A stretch of 64,000 nt of DNA, from contig CANJMF010000002.1 in assembly GCA_947475895.1 (NCBI GenBank), positions 62,001 to 126,000 of the forward strand, in the 5' to 3' direction. A program made the translations under genes and the position numbers. Positions within the stretch are counted from its first letter, which is position 1; every line of letters starts with the position of its first letter. Source of the DNA: Fidelibacterota bacterium. Lineage in GTDB: Bacteria > Pseudomonadota > Alphaproteobacteria > Rhodospirillales > Rhodospirillaceae. Below the pieces are notes generated by a model. It saw nothing but the letters and a program-made list of their open reading frames with translations, did no database searches and had not been told where the DNA came from. Shown here piece by piece: positions 8,437 to 18,078 of the stretch.

Positions 8437-9366
8437 CTAATTCTTGCCTTTGTAGATATCGATCAAGTTGCCGAGCAGCTTCAGCGCATCGTCATAGGGG
8501 CGCTGGAAGGAGTTGCGGCCGATGATCGAACCGTTGCCGCCGCCATCGCGAATGGCGCGGGCGTCGTCGAACAGGCTGTCTTCGCCCTTTTTACCACCGC
8601 CGGAGAACACGACGATGCGGCGTCCGCCGAAGCAGCTTTGGACAACGTGCTGAACGCGTTGCGCCAGCGTGCCGCGCGGAATGTTGGTGGCGTCATAAAC
8701 CTTCTTCGCTTCGCCCTGATCGATGAAGTCGTTAGGCAGCTTCACTTTGATGATATGCGCGCCCATGAGGGCGGCCATGTGGGCGCCGTAAGCGATGACA
8801 TCGAGGCCCAGTTCGCCGTCTTTGGTCACGTACTTGCCGCGCGGATAGGACCACACGACGACGGCGAGGCCGGCATCTTTGGCTTCCGCGATGAGTTCGC
8901 GCAGGTCGTTCATCATGTCGTAGGAGGACTCGGACCCCGGATACATCGTGAACCCGATGGCCGAGCAGCCCAGGCGCAAGGCGTCTTGGACGGTGGCGGT
9001 AATGGCCTGGGTGGGGGCGTCTTTCTCACCATTCAGGGAGTTGGCGCTGTTCACTTTCAGGATCGTCGGAACGGCCCCGGCATAGCTGGACGCGCCGTCT
9101 TCGATCATGCCCAAGGGGGCGGCGAAGGCCGAGAGGCCGGCAGCGACGGCGAGCTGCCAGTGATAGTGCGGCTCGTAACCGGCGGGATTGGGGGCGAAGC
9201 TGCGCGCCGGGCCGTGTTCGAACCCTTGATCGACCGGCAGGATGACCAGTTTGCCGGTTCCGCCCAGTTGTCCGTGCATGAGGATGCGGGCGAGGTTGGT
9301 CTTCGTTCCGGGGTTGTCGCTTTCGTAAGCGGACAGGATGGCTTTAACCCGGGGCGTAATGGTCAT
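8437..9366 (-). CDS. Class I (DhnA/FbaB-type) fructose-bisphosphate aldolase
   Basis: The 309-residue protein starts [11 protein letters not shown] at ATG 9366 with AAGGA ten bases upstream; an in-frame extension to 9420 lacks support. It cleaves or forms fructose 1,6-bisphosphate by a Schiff-base mechanism. It belongs to the archaeal-type family: [13 protein letters not shown] at 41-53, the MYPG loop at 141-144, WSYPRGKY at 172-179 and HIIKVKLP at 204-211, which should contain the Schiff-base lysine. C-terminal [13 protein letters not shown] is the phosphate-binding region. The gene is followed closely by thiE. Confidence 0.9.
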   Translation of the reverse strand: MTITPRVKAILSAYESDNPGTKTNLARILMHGQLGGTGKLVILPVDQGFEHGPARSFAPNPAGYEPHYHWQLAVAAGLSAFAAPLGMIEDGASSYAGAVPTILKVNSANSLNGEKDAPTQAITATVQDALRLGCSAIGFTMYPGSESSYDMMNDLRELIAEAKDAGLAVVVWSYPRGKYVTKDGELGLDVIAYGAHMAALMGAHIIKVKLPNDFIDQGEAKKVYDATNIPRGTLAQRVQHVVQSCFGGRRIVVFSGGGKKGEDSLFDDARAIRDGGGNGSIIGRNSFQRPYDDALKLLGNLIDIYKGKN

Positions 9367-9508
9367 GAATCGATCATCCTTCTCTGAGTGCTCTGCGTGG
9401 TTCGCGCGAGGGATATACAATGCAGGACAAAGAAGTACAGGGTGAAACGCTCAGGCTGTTTCGACTGAATCCACAGATCACTTTCGCGGCCTTCAAGTAG
9501 TACTGGAG

Positions 9509-9537
9509 TTGACGGGCTCGCGCGTCCTTTCTATGCT
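9509..9537 (+). promoter_or_regulatory. Sigma-70-type promoter for the DUF4164-zapA operon
   Basis: TTGACG at 9509-9514 and TATGCT at 9532-9537 with a 17-base spacer give one of the best housekeeping promoter matches in the window. It points to the DUF4164-like gene that starts at 9571. Confidence 0.65.
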
Positions 9538-9570
9538 TCATGCGTTGATTCAAAGAGGGCCGCTATTTCG

Positions 9571-9834
9571 TTGAAAGATATTGAGAATTATAACCTGCCG
9601 CGCCTCGGTGAAGCGCTGCGGCGTCTCGAGGGCGCGGTGACGCGTCTCGACGCGGCGGCGACCAATAACGCGCCAGCATCGTCTTTCGCGAAAAAGTCCG
9701 AAGAGGCGGAGCGCAAGCTCGCAGATCTCGGGCGCAGCCATGAGGCGCTCAAAGAAGCCGCCTCACACGTCGCAACGCGTCTCGATTTGGCCATTGGCAG
9801 GCTGTCGGCGTCCCTGGATCAGGCGGGGGATTAG
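9571..9834 (+). CDS. DUF4164-like coiled-coil protein upstream of zapA
   Basis: The 87-residue protein starts at TTG 9571, with a GAGGG ribosome-binding site about ten bases before it. It is almost entirely helical and charged, with heptad-like LxxLExAVTRLD and LADLGRSHEALKEA stretches. Short coiled-coil proteins of this kind (DUF4164) sit immediately before zapA in many alphaproteobacteria, and here only 3 bases separate the two genes. A role in division or in ZapA assembly is plausible from position only. Confidence 0.72.
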   Translation: MKDIENYNLPRLGEALRRLEGAVTRLDAAATNNAPASSFAKKSEEAERKLADLGRSHEALKEAASHVATRLDLAIGRLSASLDQAGD

Positions 9835-9837
9835 GGG

Positions 9838-10173
9838 GTGGGTCAAGTCTCGATCACCATTCGAGGGCGCGCCTATCAGATCGCCTGTGACGACGGTCAG
9901 GAGGCGCATCTCGCCCGCCTTGGCCGCTATCTCGACGAGCGCGCGGCCCAGATCGCGGGCACGTCGCGGCCGGCCGTCGGGGATCAGCTACTATTGGTGA
10001 TGCTGGCGCTGGTTGTGGCCGACGAACTGTCGGATACGGTGGCGGAAGCGGAGGCAACCAACTCGGCCGCAGCCAAATCCGCCCGCGCCGAGGCTGAAAA
10101 TAACGCCGTTGATGCAATTTCGGCGGTTGCCGAGCGCATTGAACGTATTGCCGCGCGCCTCGAAGGTACTTAA
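9838..10173 (+). CDS. zapA: Cell division protein ZapA
   Basis: The 111-residue product begins at GTG 9838 (MGQVSITIRGRAYQIACDDG). The N-terminal beta-hairpin, followed by EAHLARLGRYLDERA and a long C-terminal helix, is the ZapA fold: a dimeric or tetrameric protein that crosslinks FtsZ filaments in the Z-ring. The position ahead of a 6S RNA candidate and 5-formyl-THF cyclo-ligase is the proteobacterial arrangement. A run of G before the GTG serves as ribosome-binding site. Confidence 0.88.
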   Translation: MGQVSITIRGRAYQIACDDGQEAHLARLGRYLDERAAQIAGTSRPAVGDQLLLVMLALVVADELSDTVAEAEATNSAAAKSARAEAENNAVDAISAVAERIERIAARLEGT

Positions 10174-10207
10174 GTTCATTTGTGGAGCTGCTGGGCAGGT
10201 TAGGCCT

Positions 10208-10390
10208 TTGAACACCCAGGGGCGATAATCTTTGCTCGGGCGCTGTCACTCACTGGATCTTGGTTCAGTGATATGGTGCCCACTTTACACGTGGCCCATT
10301 GGGAGTCACGCAAGGCCGACGGCTTCGGCGGCTCCACTTTATTTGTTTTGTTCGCGTGCTTGTCTGGCGTCGATCTGGCTTGCTCTGGGG
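10208..10390 (+). ncRNA. ssrS: Candidate 6S RNA
   Basis: The 266-base gap between zapA and the cyclo-ligase gene has no open frame. In proteobacteria this place normally holds ssrS, the RNA that sequesters sigma-70 RNA polymerase. Visible pairings: GGGCGC (10238-10243) with GTGCCC (10275-10280) enclosing CACTG/CAGTG, a GC-rich hairpin around GCCGACGGCTTCGGCGGC at 10315-10332, and a possible outer CCCAG/CTGGG closing pair about 170 bases apart. GATAAT at 10224-10229 could be the -10, in which case the RNA starts later. The ends are approximate and I could not check the consensus. Confidence 0.5.
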
Positions 10391-10439
10391 AAATCCAAAC
10401 ATCCGTGACGTGCGCATCCCTTCTTAGGGCCGGACCGCT

Positions 10440-11072
10440 ATGACGGCGCCCCCATCCCCCTCCAGCTATACACCTGATTCAAAGGCGGTCTTGCGCCGCT
10501 TGGTGATGACGCGCCGCCGTGCGCTTCATGCGGAGAAGGGCGAGGCCGCTGCGGCGCTGGTCGCGCAACGTGTTGCGGAACAGATTCAAGCCGCCGGTAA
10601 AAGTATATCGGGCTATTGGCCAATCGGTGACGAACTCGACGCGCGCCCCACCCTGGAAGCTATTTCCGCGGCGGGCGGTGATGCCGCTTTACCTGTGGTG
10701 GCGGGGCAAGGACAGGTTCTGATTTTCCGAAGTTGGCAGATAGGCGAAGCGTTGGATCCGGGTCCGTTCGGCACGAAGCATCCCAGTCCCCGCGCATCTG
10801 TTGTAACGCCCGACATTCTGTTGCTGCCGCTGATCGCCTTCGACCAGACCGGCAACCGACTTGGTTACGGCGCGGGTTACTACGACCGCACGATCGTGGC
10901 GCTGCGCGCAGAACGAAAATTGATCGTGATTGGTCTCGCCTATGACGAGCAGGAGATCGAGGCCGTCCCTGCCGAAACGCACGATCAGCGCCTCGATGCC
11001 GTCGTCACCGATGCCCGCGCACTGTGGTTTAATTCGGCGGCACAATCGTTCGCCCAATCTCCGAAAAAGTAA
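10440..11072 (+). CDS. fau: 5-formyltetrahydrofolate cyclo-ligase
   Basis: The 210-residue protein has the family signature GNRLGYGAGYYDR at 138-150, the ATP and folate site, after a hydrophobic strand DILLLPLIAFD. It converts 5-formyl-THF to 5,10-methenyl-THF with ATP, keeping the inhibitory folate form low. In proteobacteria the gene (ygfA/fau) is classically linked to ssrS, as here. It is followed after 14 bases by the ymdB-like phosphoesterase on the same strand. Confidence 0.9.
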   Translation: MTAPPSPSSYTPDSKAVLRRLVMTRRRALHAEKGEAAAALVAQRVAEQIQAAGKSISGYWPIGDELDARPTLEAISAAGGDAALPVVAGQGQVLIFRSWQIGEALDPGPFGTKHPSPRASVVTPDILLLPLIAFDQTGNRLGYGAGYYDRTIVALRAERKLIVIGLAYDEQEIEAVPAETHDQRLDAVVTDARALWFNSAAQSFAQSPKK

Positions 11073-11086
11073 GGTAGAAGTCGTCC

Positions 11087-11899
11087 ATGCGACTTTTGTA
11101 CTGCGGCGACATCATGGGCCGCGCGGGACGCGACGCCGTCATCGCGCATATTCCCGACCTTCGGAAACGCTTAGCGCTCGACTTCGTCGTGGCGTGCGGC
11201 GAGAACGCGGCGCATGGCTACGGCATCACCGCGCTGATCTGCCAGCAACTGTATGACGCCGGTGTCGACGTCATCACGCTTGGCAATCATGCTTGGGATC
11301 AGCGCGAAATGATCAGTTTCATTCCGGCCGAACCGCGGTTGATCCGGCCCATCAATTACCCGCCGGAAACACCGGGACGGGGCTTCGGCCTTTACACCAC
11401 GGCCTCCGGACGGCGCGTGATCGTTGTGCAAGTCATCTGCCGTTTGTTCATGGATGCCATGGACGATCCGTTCCGCGCACTCGATGACTTGCTCACTCAG
11501 CATCCTTTGCGTGACGCCGCCGATGCGATCATCGTCGACGTTCATGGCGAAGCCAGCAGCGAGAAGGGTGCGCTTGGATTTTTGGCCGACGGCCGCGCGT
11601 CCATGGTGGTCGGCAGTCACAGCCATGTGCCGACGGCGGACACGCGCATTATGACCGGGGGCACGGCTTACCAGGCCGACGCCGGTATGTGCGGACCTTA
11701 TGATTCCGTGATCGGCATGAATAAGCACACAGCACTGAAGCGCTTCGTCACCAAAATGCCGACCGAGAAATTAGAACCGGCGGACGGCGAGGGGACCGTG
11801 TGCGGCCTGTTCGTCGTCACCGACGACGGCACGGGTCTTGCGGTGCGCGCCGAACCGGTGCGTATCGGCGGGATGTTGAAGCAGGCGATCCCGGAGTAA
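11087..11899 (+). CDS. YmdB-family metallophosphoesterase
   Basis: The 270-residue protein is a calcineurin-like phosphoesterase of the YmdB/TIGR00282 type. Metal ligands are visible in order: GDIMGR at 7-12, GENAA at 38-42, GNHAWD at 66-71, VDVHGEASSEK, and the late GSHSHVPTADTRI. Members hydrolyse 2',3'-cyclic nucleotides and the Bacillus protein affects biofilm and motility decisions. It follows fau closely, as in other alphaproteobacteria. Cytoplasmic; the natural substrate here is not shown. Confidence 0.88.
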   Translation: MRLLYCGDIMGRAGRDAVIAHIPDLRKRLALDFVVACGENAAHGYGITALICQQLYDAGVDVITLGNHAWDQREMISFIPAEPRLIRPINYPPETPGRGFGLYTTASGRRVIVVQVICRLFMDAMDDPFRALDDLLTQHPLRDAADAIIVDVHGEASSEKGALGFLADGRASMVVGSHSHVPTADTRIMTGGTAYQADAGMCGPYDSVIGMNKHTALKRFVTKMPTEKLEPADGEGTVCGLFVVTDDGTGLAVRAEPVRIGGMLKQAIPE

Positions 11900-11930
11900 A
11901 TCGCGGCGTTTTTCGTGTTGGAGAGAGGCA

Positions 11931-12320
11931 ATGCTTTCACACGTTTATCTCGGAACCAATGATTTCGTCCGCGCTTTGGAATTCTACTCCCGAGTCATGG
12001 GGGTATTGGGCCTGCCGCTAAAATTCTCGGATTCAGAAAAATCTTGGGCCGCGTGGAAGTCAGCCACGGCTGATCGACCTCTTTTTATTCTTGGCCGTCC
12101 GAGTAATGGCGAAGCAGCTCAGCCGGGAAATGGTCAAATGGTTGCACTGCTCGCGCCGAGCCGGACTAAAGTCGATCAATGCTACGAGGTTGCGATTGCG
12201 GACGGCGCGCGCTGCGAAGGCCCGCCGGGCTTACGACCCCAATATCATGCAAATTATTACGGCGCATACTTCCGAGATCCTGACGGCAATAAGCTATGCG
12301 TCTGCTGTCATGATCCGTGA
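11931..12320 (+). CDS. VOC-superfamily (glyoxalase/bleomycin-resistance fold) protein
   Basis: The 129-residue protein starts at ATG 11931 behind a strong GAGAGAGG ribosome-binding site. It has the two beta-alpha-beta-beta-beta modules of the vicinal-oxygen-chelate fold: HVYLGTNDFVRALEFYSRVMG at the start, with a candidate metal His4, and YYGAYFRDPDGNKLCVCCH near the end. The DPDGNKLCVCC ending is common in lactoylglutathione-lyase-like proteins of unknown substrate. It converges with the GNAT gene. Enzymatic activity is not predictable. Confidence 0.8.
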   Translation: MLSHVYLGTNDFVRALEFYSRVMGVLGLPLKFSDSEKSWAAWKSATADRPLFILGRPSNGEAAQPGNGQMVALLAPSRTKVDQCYEVAIADGARCEGPPGLRPQYHANYYGAYFRDPDGNKLCVCCHDP

Positions 12321-12329
12321 CCGACGAGC

Positions 12330-12824
12330 CTAAGCGCGCTTGCGGAAAAAACGCTGTTCGAAGACTTCTTCGCCCCATTGATTTCCGGGGCGCTCTTCCG
12401 CCAGTTTGAATCCATGAGTCTCGTAAAGATGCCGCGCGGCATCGAGGCCGCGGAAGGTCCAGAGGTGGACCTCGACTTCGCGGGCGTCGCAAAACGCCAG
12501 GGCTTCCGCGAGGAGCTTTTTCCCGATGCCGGTATGGCGGACCTGATCGTCGACGATAAACCAACGTAGATGCGCAAGGCCGGGACCTAAGTCTTCGCCG
12601 TCGATGACGAGGGTTCCGACGATGCGGTCGGCTTGCACAGCATACCAAAGGCGATTGCCGGGATTATCCATGCGGGGGCTGAACTCGGCCAAACCGCCGG
12701 CCACCACGGTTTCGAAGGCCCGGCCGAACCCGTGCGCTCGCGCATAAAAGGTGGCATGCATCTCGATGCAACGGGCGAAGACGTTGATCGCGTAGCCGCT
12801 TTCAATTCGGATGGGATCTGCCAT
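12330..12824 (-). CDS. GNAT-family N-acetyltransferase
   Basis: Start at ATG 12824 (MADPIRIESGYA) with AGGACG just upstream; 164 residues. The acetyl-CoA-binding motif A is seen as LRWFIVDDQVRHTGIGKKLLAEAL, where the R/QxxGxG/A loop reads RHTGIG, and is followed by a motif B-like ARHLYETHGFKL. It begins 8 bases after the ABC permease stop on the same strand and may be the last gene of that operon. The acceptor substrate is unknown. Confidence 0.85.
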   Translation of the reverse strand: MADPIRIESGYAINVFARCIEMHATFYARAHGFGRAFETVVAGGLAEFSPRMDNPGNRLWYAVQADRIVGTLVIDGEDLGPGLAHLRWFIVDDQVRHTGIGKKLLAEALAFCDAREVEVHLWTFRGLDAARHLYETHGFKLAEERPGNQWGEEVFEQRFFRKRA

Positions 12825-12832
12825 GCCGCGTC

Positions 12833-13594
12833 CTAGTTCTTCAACCGATATCCCGTCTTGAAGACCCAACTGACCGCCAGCAAGCACAGGGCGAAGAAGC
12901 CAAACGTCGCGGCAAGGCTTATGCCGACGCTGACGTCGGATTGCTCATAGAACGTCCAGCGAAAGCCGCTGATGAGATAGACCACGGGGTTGAACAAGGT
13001 CACCACGCGCCAGGCCGGCGGCAGCATGGATATCGAATAAAACGCGCCGCCCAGGAAGGTGAGGGGCGTGATGATCAGCATGGGAATGATCTGCATCTGC
13101 TCGAAGCTTTTTGACCATACGCCGATGAGAAAGCCAAACAGGCAGAATGTGGCCGACACCAAGACGAGGAACGCGACCATCAAGAAGGGGTGGATAATAT
13201 GGAGCGGCACAAACACGGACGCCGTCGCGAGCGTCACGAGGCCTAGGACAACCGATTTTGTTGCCGCCGCGCCCACATATCCAAGCACGGTTTCAAAGGC
13301 GGACATGGGCGCCGAAAGCAGCTCGTAAATGGTGCCGCTGTATTTGGGGAAAAAGATGCCGAAGGCGCCGTTGAAAATGCTTTCGGTGAAGATCGACAGC
13401 ATAATGAGCCCCGGCACGATGAACGCGGCGTAGGGCACGCCCTCGACCTCACTCATGCGCGAGCCGATGGCGGAGCCGAAGACCACGAAATACAGCGACG
13501 TGCTGATGACGGGAGTCAGAAGGCTTTGCATGATGGTGCGCATGAAGCGCGACATCTCGAAGCGATAGACGGCCCAAATTCCGTAATAGTTCAT
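12833..13594 (-). CDS. ABC-2 type transporter permease (YadH-like)
   Basis: The 253-residue protein starts [20 protein letters not shown] at ATG 13594, overlapping the ATPase stop by 4 bases (ATGA). Six hydrophobic helices and the ABC-2 signature region ([31 protein letters not shown], residues about 185-215) mark it as an export-type permease of the YadH/DrrB group. With the adjacent ATPase it should form a homodimeric-permease exporter in the inner membrane. The substrate is unknown; YadGH-like exporters are linked to lipid or drug export. Confidence 0.88.
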   Translation of the reverse strand: MNYYGIWAVYRFEMSRFMRTIMQSLLTPVISTSLYFVVFGSAIGSRMSEVEGVPYAAFIVPGLIMLSIFTESIFNGAFGIFFPKYSGTIYELLSAPMSAFETVLGYVGAAATKSVVLGLVTLATASVFVPLHIIHPFLMVAFLVLVSATFCLFGFLIGVWSKSFEQMQIIPMLIITPLTFLGGAFYSISMLPPAWRVVTLFNPVVYLISGFRWTFYEQSDVSVGISLAATFGFFALCLLAVSWVFKTGYRLKN

Positions 13595-14532
13595 GGACGC
13601 TGCTCCTTGGCGTCGTCGTGCACGAGGCTTACGAAAATATCCTCGAGCGAGCTTTGCGTGGTGTTCAGATCTTTGAAGATGATTCCGAGGTCGCCCATGC
13701 GGCGGAGCAATGAGGCGATGCCTTTGCGTTCGGCGTGGGGATCGAAGGTGTATTCGAGTTCGTAGCCGCCGCTTTTCAGGCGCAGATGCCATTCCGCCAG
13801 TTCGTCGGGGATGGTCGTCAGCGCGTCTTGCAATTGCAGCGTCAGAACCTTTTTGCCCAGCTTTGCCATGAGCGCGGCTTTCTCTTCCACCAGGATCAGC
13901 TCGCCCTTGCTGATAACCCCAACCCGATCCGCCATTTCCTCGGCTTCTTCGATGTAATGGGTGGTCAGGATGACGGTGACGCCGGTCTCGCGCAGCCTGC
14001 GCACCAGGTGCCACATGTCGCGGCGCAGCTCCACGTCGACGCCGGCGGTGGGTTCGTCGAGGAATAGGATTTGCGGCTCGTGAACCAGGGCTTTGGCGAT
14101 CATCACCCGGCGCTTCATGCCGCCGGATAATTCCGCAATCTTGGCGTCGCGTTTGTCCCACAGGGACAGATCGCGCAGCACCTTCTCGATATAGGCGGGG
14201 TTGGGCGCGCGCCCGAACAGGCCACGGCTTAAGCGGCAGGTTGCTTGCACGGTTTCGAAGGCGTCGGTGTGGAGTTCCTGCGGCACCAGTCCAATCAACT
14301 TACACGTGACGCGATAATCGCTCTGGATATCGTGGCCGGCGGCGAGCACGGTGCCGGTGCTGGCCGTGACGATGCCGCAGACGATGTTGATGAGCGTGGT
14401 TTTGCCGGCGCCATTGGGGCCGAGAAGGGCGAAGATCTCGCCCTTGCGGATCTCAAGATCGACGGTCTTCAGCGCCTGATGGCCGGACGAATAGGTCTTC
14501 GAGAGACCTGAAATGGTAAGAATGGCGGTCAT
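13591..14532 (-). CDS. ABC transporter ATP-binding protein (YadG-like)
   Basis: I start at ATG 14532 ([14 protein letters not shown]); a GTG four codons upstream is possible. All ATPase motifs are present: Walker A GPNGAGKT at 38-45, signature LSGGM at 135-139, Walker B ILFLDEP at 155-161 and the switch His192 in [14 protein letters not shown]. The C-terminal extension of about 80 residues is typical of ABC-2 exporters. It is coupled to the permease gene by an ATGA overlap. Confidence 0.9.
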   Translation of the reverse strand: MTAILTISGLSKTYSSGHQALKTVDLEIRKGEIFALLGPNGAGKTTLINIVCGIVTASTGTVLAAGHDIQSDYRVTCKLIGLVPQELHTDAFETVQATCRLSRGLFGRAPNPAYIEKVLRDLSLWDKRDAKIAELSGGMKRRVMIAKALVHEPQILFLDEPTAGVDVELRRDMWHLVRRLRETGVTVILTTHYIEEAEEMADRVGVISKGELILVEEKAALMAKLGKKVLTLQLQDALTTIPDELAEWHLRLKSGGYELEYTFDPHAERKGIASLLRRMGDLGIIFKDLNTTQSSLEDIFVSLVHDDAKEQRP

Positions 14533-14668
14533 GGCGAGCCGCACGCTAACCGAAGTTCTGCAGCGACTCTAGGCGATTTTCACAATATTTGGTATAAAGC
14601 GTAGACTTTTCCGCTGCTTATAGTAACAGCCTGCTACGTTTTGCATTGATAAGGGGCGCGCGGCAGCC

Positions 14669-15415
14669 ATGGCCGGCCATTCACAATTTAAGAACATCAT
14701 GCACCGTAAAGGTGCCAAAGACGCCAAGCGCGCCAAGCTGTTCACCAAGCTCGCGCGTGAAATCACCGTGGCGGCCAAATTGGGCATGCCTGATCCGGCT
14801 TATAATGCGCGGCTGCGAACAGCCATTGCAGACGCTAAGGCTGAGAGCTTGCCGCGCGAAAACATCGAGCGCGCCATCAAGAAGGCGACGGGCGCCGATC
14901 AGGAAAACTACGAAGAGGTGCGCTACGAGGGCATGGGCCCCGGCGGCGTGGCTTTGATCGTGGAAGCGCTGACCAACAACCGCAATCGCACGGCGACGGA
15001 AGTGCGCACGGCGTTTGGCAAGCACGGCGGCACCATGGGTGCGACTGGGAGTGCCGCCCATAACTTCCAACGCATCGGCGCGATTCATTATGCGAAGACG
15101 GCCGGCAGCGACGACAAAGTTATGGAAGCCGCCATCGAAGCGGGCGCGGACGATGTGCAGTCGGGTGCTGGCGGGCACGACATCCTTTGCGCGCCCGATA
15201 GTTTGCATGCGGTTCAAAAAGCGCTTGAAGCGGCGCTTGGGCCCTCCGAGACAGCTAAGCTCGAATGGCGTCCGACCGTGACGGTCGATGTGTCGTTTGA
15301 GAAGGCGCAGGAGCTGATGGAACTCATTGAAGTTCTGGATGACGACGACGACGTGCAGCGCGTCATTGGTAATTACGAGATTTCCGAAGAGGTCATGGCG
15401 CGCCTTGGTGGCTAA
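14669..15415 (+). CDS. yebC: YebC/PmpR-family regulatory protein
   Basis: The 248-residue protein begins [20 protein letters not shown], the strongly conserved YebC start (usually GHSKW/GHSQF), and has [30 protein letters not shown]-type core sequence. YebC proteins have been described both as DNA-binding regulators and, more recently, as ribosome-associated factors that help translate proline-rich stretches. In many proteobacteria yebC lies directly before ruvC, as it does here with overlap or near overlap. Cytoplasmic. Confidence 0.93.
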   Translation: MAGHSQFKNIMHRKGAKDAKRAKLFTKLAREITVAAKLGMPDPAYNARLRTAIADAKAESLPRENIERAIKKATGADQENYEEVRYEGMGPGGVALIVEALTNNRNRTATEVRTAFGKHGGTMGATGSAAHNFQRIGAIHYAKTAGSDDKVMEAAIEAGADDVQSGAGGHDILCAPDSLHAVQKALEAALGPSETAKLEWRPTVTVDVSFEKAQELMELIEVLDDDDDVQRVIGNYEISEEVMARLGG

Positions 15416-15962
15416 GACATCACCCACACCAACCGCGACGGTCGTTCCGCTGGCCCTTCCGCGCGGTGTGCGCATTCTTGGCCTGGACCCGGGGCTGCGG
15501 CACACGGGCTGGGGCATCATCGAGGCCGAAGGTAATACGCTGCGCTATATCGCCAGTGGCGTGATCGAACCGAATGTTGATCTATCGCTGGCGGCGCGCC
15601 TCGAGATTTTATTTACGGGCGTGCAGAAAATCGTGGCGCTTCATACGCCGCACGAGTGCGCCATCGAAGATACCTTCGTGAATAAAAACCCCACTTCCAC
15701 TTTGAAGCTAGGCCATGCGCGCGCGGCCGCGATGTTAGGGCCGGCGACAGCGGGCTTGGCGGTGGCGGAATACAAACCGAACCTGGTGAAGAAATCGGTG
15801 GTGGGTGCGGGGCATGCCGATAAGACTCAAGTCGCTGCCATGATGCGAATTTTACTTCCAGGCTCCAATGCTGTGGCCGATGCGGCCGATGCGTTGGCTG
15901 TGGCTGTTTGTCATGCCCATCATCGCAACAGTCCGTTGCTCGCCATGAGCCGCGCCCGATGA
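15408..15962 (+). CDS. ruvC: Holliday junction endonuclease RuvC
   Basis: The frame carries [14 protein letters not shown] with the first catalytic Asp, [23 protein letters not shown] with the second acidic residue and the late [15 protein letters not shown] Asp pair. RuvC resolves Holliday junctions after RuvAB branch migration. The start is uncertain: GTG 15408 overlaps the end of yebC and would allow coupling (184 residues), while GTG 15468 gives 164 residues with Asp at position 7 as in E. coli but has no ribosome-binding site. The stop overlaps ruvA's ATG. Confidence 0.9.
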   Translation: MAKTSPTPTATVVPLALPRGVRILGLDPGLRHTGWGIIEAEGNTLRYIASGVIEPNVDLSLAARLEILFTGVQKIVALHTPHECAIEDTFVNKNPTSTLKLGHARAAAMLGPATAGLAVAEYKPNLVKKSVVGAGHADKTQVAAMMRILLPGSNAVADAADALAVAVCHAHHRNSPLLAMSRAR

Positions 15963-16570
15963 TCGCAAAACTGCGCGGCCGGTTGGACTCGTTGGGGGAA
16001 GATTGGGTCGTCGTGGACGTGGGCGGCGTTGGTTATCTGTTGTTCTGCGCGACACGCACGTTGTCGGCGCTGCCACCCATTGGTGAAGCGGTGGAACTCG
16101 CGGTGGAAACCCATGTGCGCGAAGATCACATCCACCTGTATGGATTCACGACGGCTGGCGAACGCGAGATGTTTCGCACTTTGACGACAGTGCAGGGCGT
16201 CGGCGCGAAAGTGGCCCTAGCCATTCAGTCGGCGTTGTCCGCGGAGCAGGTGAGCCAGGCCATCATGGCCGGTGATCAGAGCGCCTTCAAACGCGCGAGC
16301 GGTGTGGGGCCGAAGCTGGCCGCGCGCTTGGTCGTGGAGCTTAAAGATAAATTGCCGGCGCTGTCGACGCCGTTCATTGCGACCGCGACCGGCGGCAAAA
16401 AACCGCTGAAGGGCGATCCCGTGGAAGAGGCCGTCTCGGCGCTGGTGAATCTCGGCTACAGCCGCATGGATGCTTTTGGCGCGGTGACTCGCATTGCCGC
16501 AGCGGGAAACGTCGCGTTGAGCACGCTCATTCGCGATTCTTTGCGCGAACTCGGCAGCGCCAATGGCTGA
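15959..16570 (+). CDS. ruvA: Holliday junction branch-migration protein RuvA
   Basis: The 203-residue protein starts [27 protein letters not shown], the N-terminal OB fold of RuvA, with the acidic-pin strand region and two helix-hairpin-helix motifs ([12 protein letters not shown] and [18 protein letters not shown]) and the C-terminal RuvB-binding domain beginning at [13 protein letters not shown]. It tetramerises on four-way junctions and loads RuvB. ATG 15959 overlaps the ruvC TGA (ATGA). A longer upstream frame is only the overlap with ruvC. Confidence 0.95.
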   Translation: MIAKLRGRLDSLGEDWVVVDVGGVGYLLFCATRTLSALPPIGEAVELAVETHVREDHIHLYGFTTAGEREMFRTLTTVQGVGAKVALAIQSALSAEQVSQAIMAGDQSAFKRASGVGPKLAARLVVELKDKLPALSTPFIATATGGKKPLKGDPVEEAVSALVNLGYSRMDAFGAVTRIAAAGNVALSTLIRDSLRELGSANG

Positions 16571-17600
16571 GCGCACCATCTCGCCCATTCGCCAAGAGGA
16601 CGATGCCGACGCGTCGTTGCGCCCCAAGCGTCTTGCCGACTTCATCGGTCAGCGGAGCTTGTGTGAAAACTTGAGTGTCTTCGTGGCGGCCGCGCGCGAG
16701 CGCAAAGAACCGCTCGATCACGTCTTGCTGCACGGACCGCCGGGCCTCGGCAAAACGACGTTGGCTCAGATTGTTGCTCGTGAATTGGGCGTGGGGTTTC
16801 GCGCGACCTCCGGTCCCATGATCGCTAAGGCCGGCGATCTGGCGGCGATTTTAACCAATCTCGAAGCGAACGACGTTCTGTTCATCGACGAAATCCATCG
16901 CCTTAATCCCGCCATAGAGGAAGTGCTCTATCCGGCCATGGAAGACTTCCAGCTCGACCTCATTATCGGTGAGGGGCCTGCTGCAAGGTCTGTCCGCATT
17001 GAACTCCAACCGTTTACGCTCGTAGGTGCGACCACGCGCTCCGGCCTTCTCACAACGCCGCTCCGGGACCGGTTCGGGATTCCGCTGCGCCTGGAGTTTT
17101 ACGATCCGCCCGAGTTAGTGGAGATCGTGCGCCGTGGCGCGCGTGTGCTCGGGGTCGGCATCACGGAAGACGGCGCCTTGGAAATCGCGAAGCGTTCGCG
17201 CGGAACGCCGCGTGTCGCGGGGCGCTTGCTGAAGCGCGTGCGCGATTTTGCGTCGGTCGACAATGCGGGACAGGTGACGGCGACCATCGCCGATAACGCG
17301 CTGAAGCGCCTCAACGTCGATGCGCTCGGGTTAGATTCCATGGATCGGCGCTATATCATGTGTATCGCAGAGCATTACGCGGGCGGTCCCGTCGGTGTTG
17401 AAACGCTGGCCGCCGCTTTGGCGGAAGAGCGCGACACCATAGAAGACGTCATTGAGCCGTTTTTGATTCAGCGTGGGCTTATTCAGCGCACGCCGCGCGG
17501 ACGCGTGCTCTCGGATTCAGGTTACCGCCATCTCGGCCTCGCGGCACCACGGCGTGATCCGGCGCAATTCACTTTGCTCGATCGGGAGGACAACGCGTGA
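16563..17600 (+). CDS. ruvB: Holliday junction ATP-dependent helicase RuvB
   Basis: The 345-residue AAA+ motor shows Walker [10 protein letters not shown] at 58-66, Walker [10 protein letters not shown] at 105-113, and sensor/arginine-finger region [19 protein letters not shown], followed by a winged-helix C-terminus ([24 protein letters not shown]). It drives branch migration with RuvA. It overlaps ruvA by 8 bases, and its own TGA overlaps the GTG of ybgC, so ruvCAB-ybgC are translationally linked. Confidence 0.96.
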   Translation: MAERTISPIRQEDDADASLRPKRLADFIGQRSLCENLSVFVAAARERKEPLDHVLLHGPPGLGKTTLAQIVARELGVGFRATSGPMIAKAGDLAAILTNLEANDVLFIDEIHRLNPAIEEVLYPAMEDFQLDLIIGEGPAARSVRIELQPFTLVGATTRSGLLTTPLRDRFGIPLRLEFYDPPELVEIVRRGARVLGVGITEDGALEIAKRSRGTPRVAGRLLKRVRDFASVDNAGQVTATIADNALKRLNVDALGLDSMDRRYIMCIAEHYAGGPVGVETLAAALAEERDTIEDVIEPFLIQRGLIQRTPRGRVLSDSGYRHLGLAAPRRDPAQFTLLDREDNA

Positions 17601-18052
17601 ACATGTCGCTTCCGACCACTGCTTTACCGCCGAGCGGCGTCTGGGACGGGCGGCGCCACCTGTTTCCGGTGCGCGTGTACTACGAGGACACAGACGCAGC
17701 CGGCATCGTTTATTACGCCAACTATTTCCGCTTTGTGGAACGTGCGCGCACGGAGATGTTGCGCACGCTCGGTATCGAATTAAGCGTCGCACCCGAAACC
17801 CTCGGCGTCATTTTCGTCGTCCACAGCGGAGAGATGCAGTATCGCCGTCCGGCAAAGCTCGATGACACGCTGACAGTGGAAACGGTGTTGTGCTTTCTGG
17901 GTGTGGCGTCGCTTGACGCGCGGCAAACGGTTCGTCGCGGCGACGATGAGATTTTTCAGTGCACATTGAAATTGGCTTCCATCGACGCGGCGGGAAAGTC
18001 GGCACGCATGCCGGAAGCGCTGCGCGCGAAGCTGGCGACTTTTGTAGAATAA
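17597..18052 (+). CDS. ybgC: Tol-Pal-associated acyl-CoA thioesterase YbgC
   Basis: The 151-residue hotdog-fold protein has the 4-hydroxybenzoyl-CoA thioesterase-type active-site stretch [19 protein letters not shown] at 28-46. Starts are GTG 17597 (GTGA overlap with ruvB) or ATG 17603. YbgC hydrolyses acyl-CoA thioesters and interacts with phospholipid synthesis enzymes; it is nearly always the first gene of tol-pal clusters. TolQ follows after 26 bases. Confidence 0.92.
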   Translation: MNMSLPTTALPPSGVWDGRRHLFPVRVYYEDTDAAGIVYYANYFRFVERARTEMLRTLGIELSVAPETLGVIFVVHSGEMQYRRPAKLDDTLTVETVLCFLGVASLDARQTVRRGDDEIFQCTLKLASIDAAGKSARMPEALRAKLATFVE

Positions 18053-18078
18053 GACGTTCGTAAAACGGGGTAGTTGAG

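Noticed and set aside
14681-15520. Minus-strand open frame of 279 codons opposite yebC
   Set aside because: yebC is unmistakable on the plus strand; the antisense frame arises from GC-rich codon structure.
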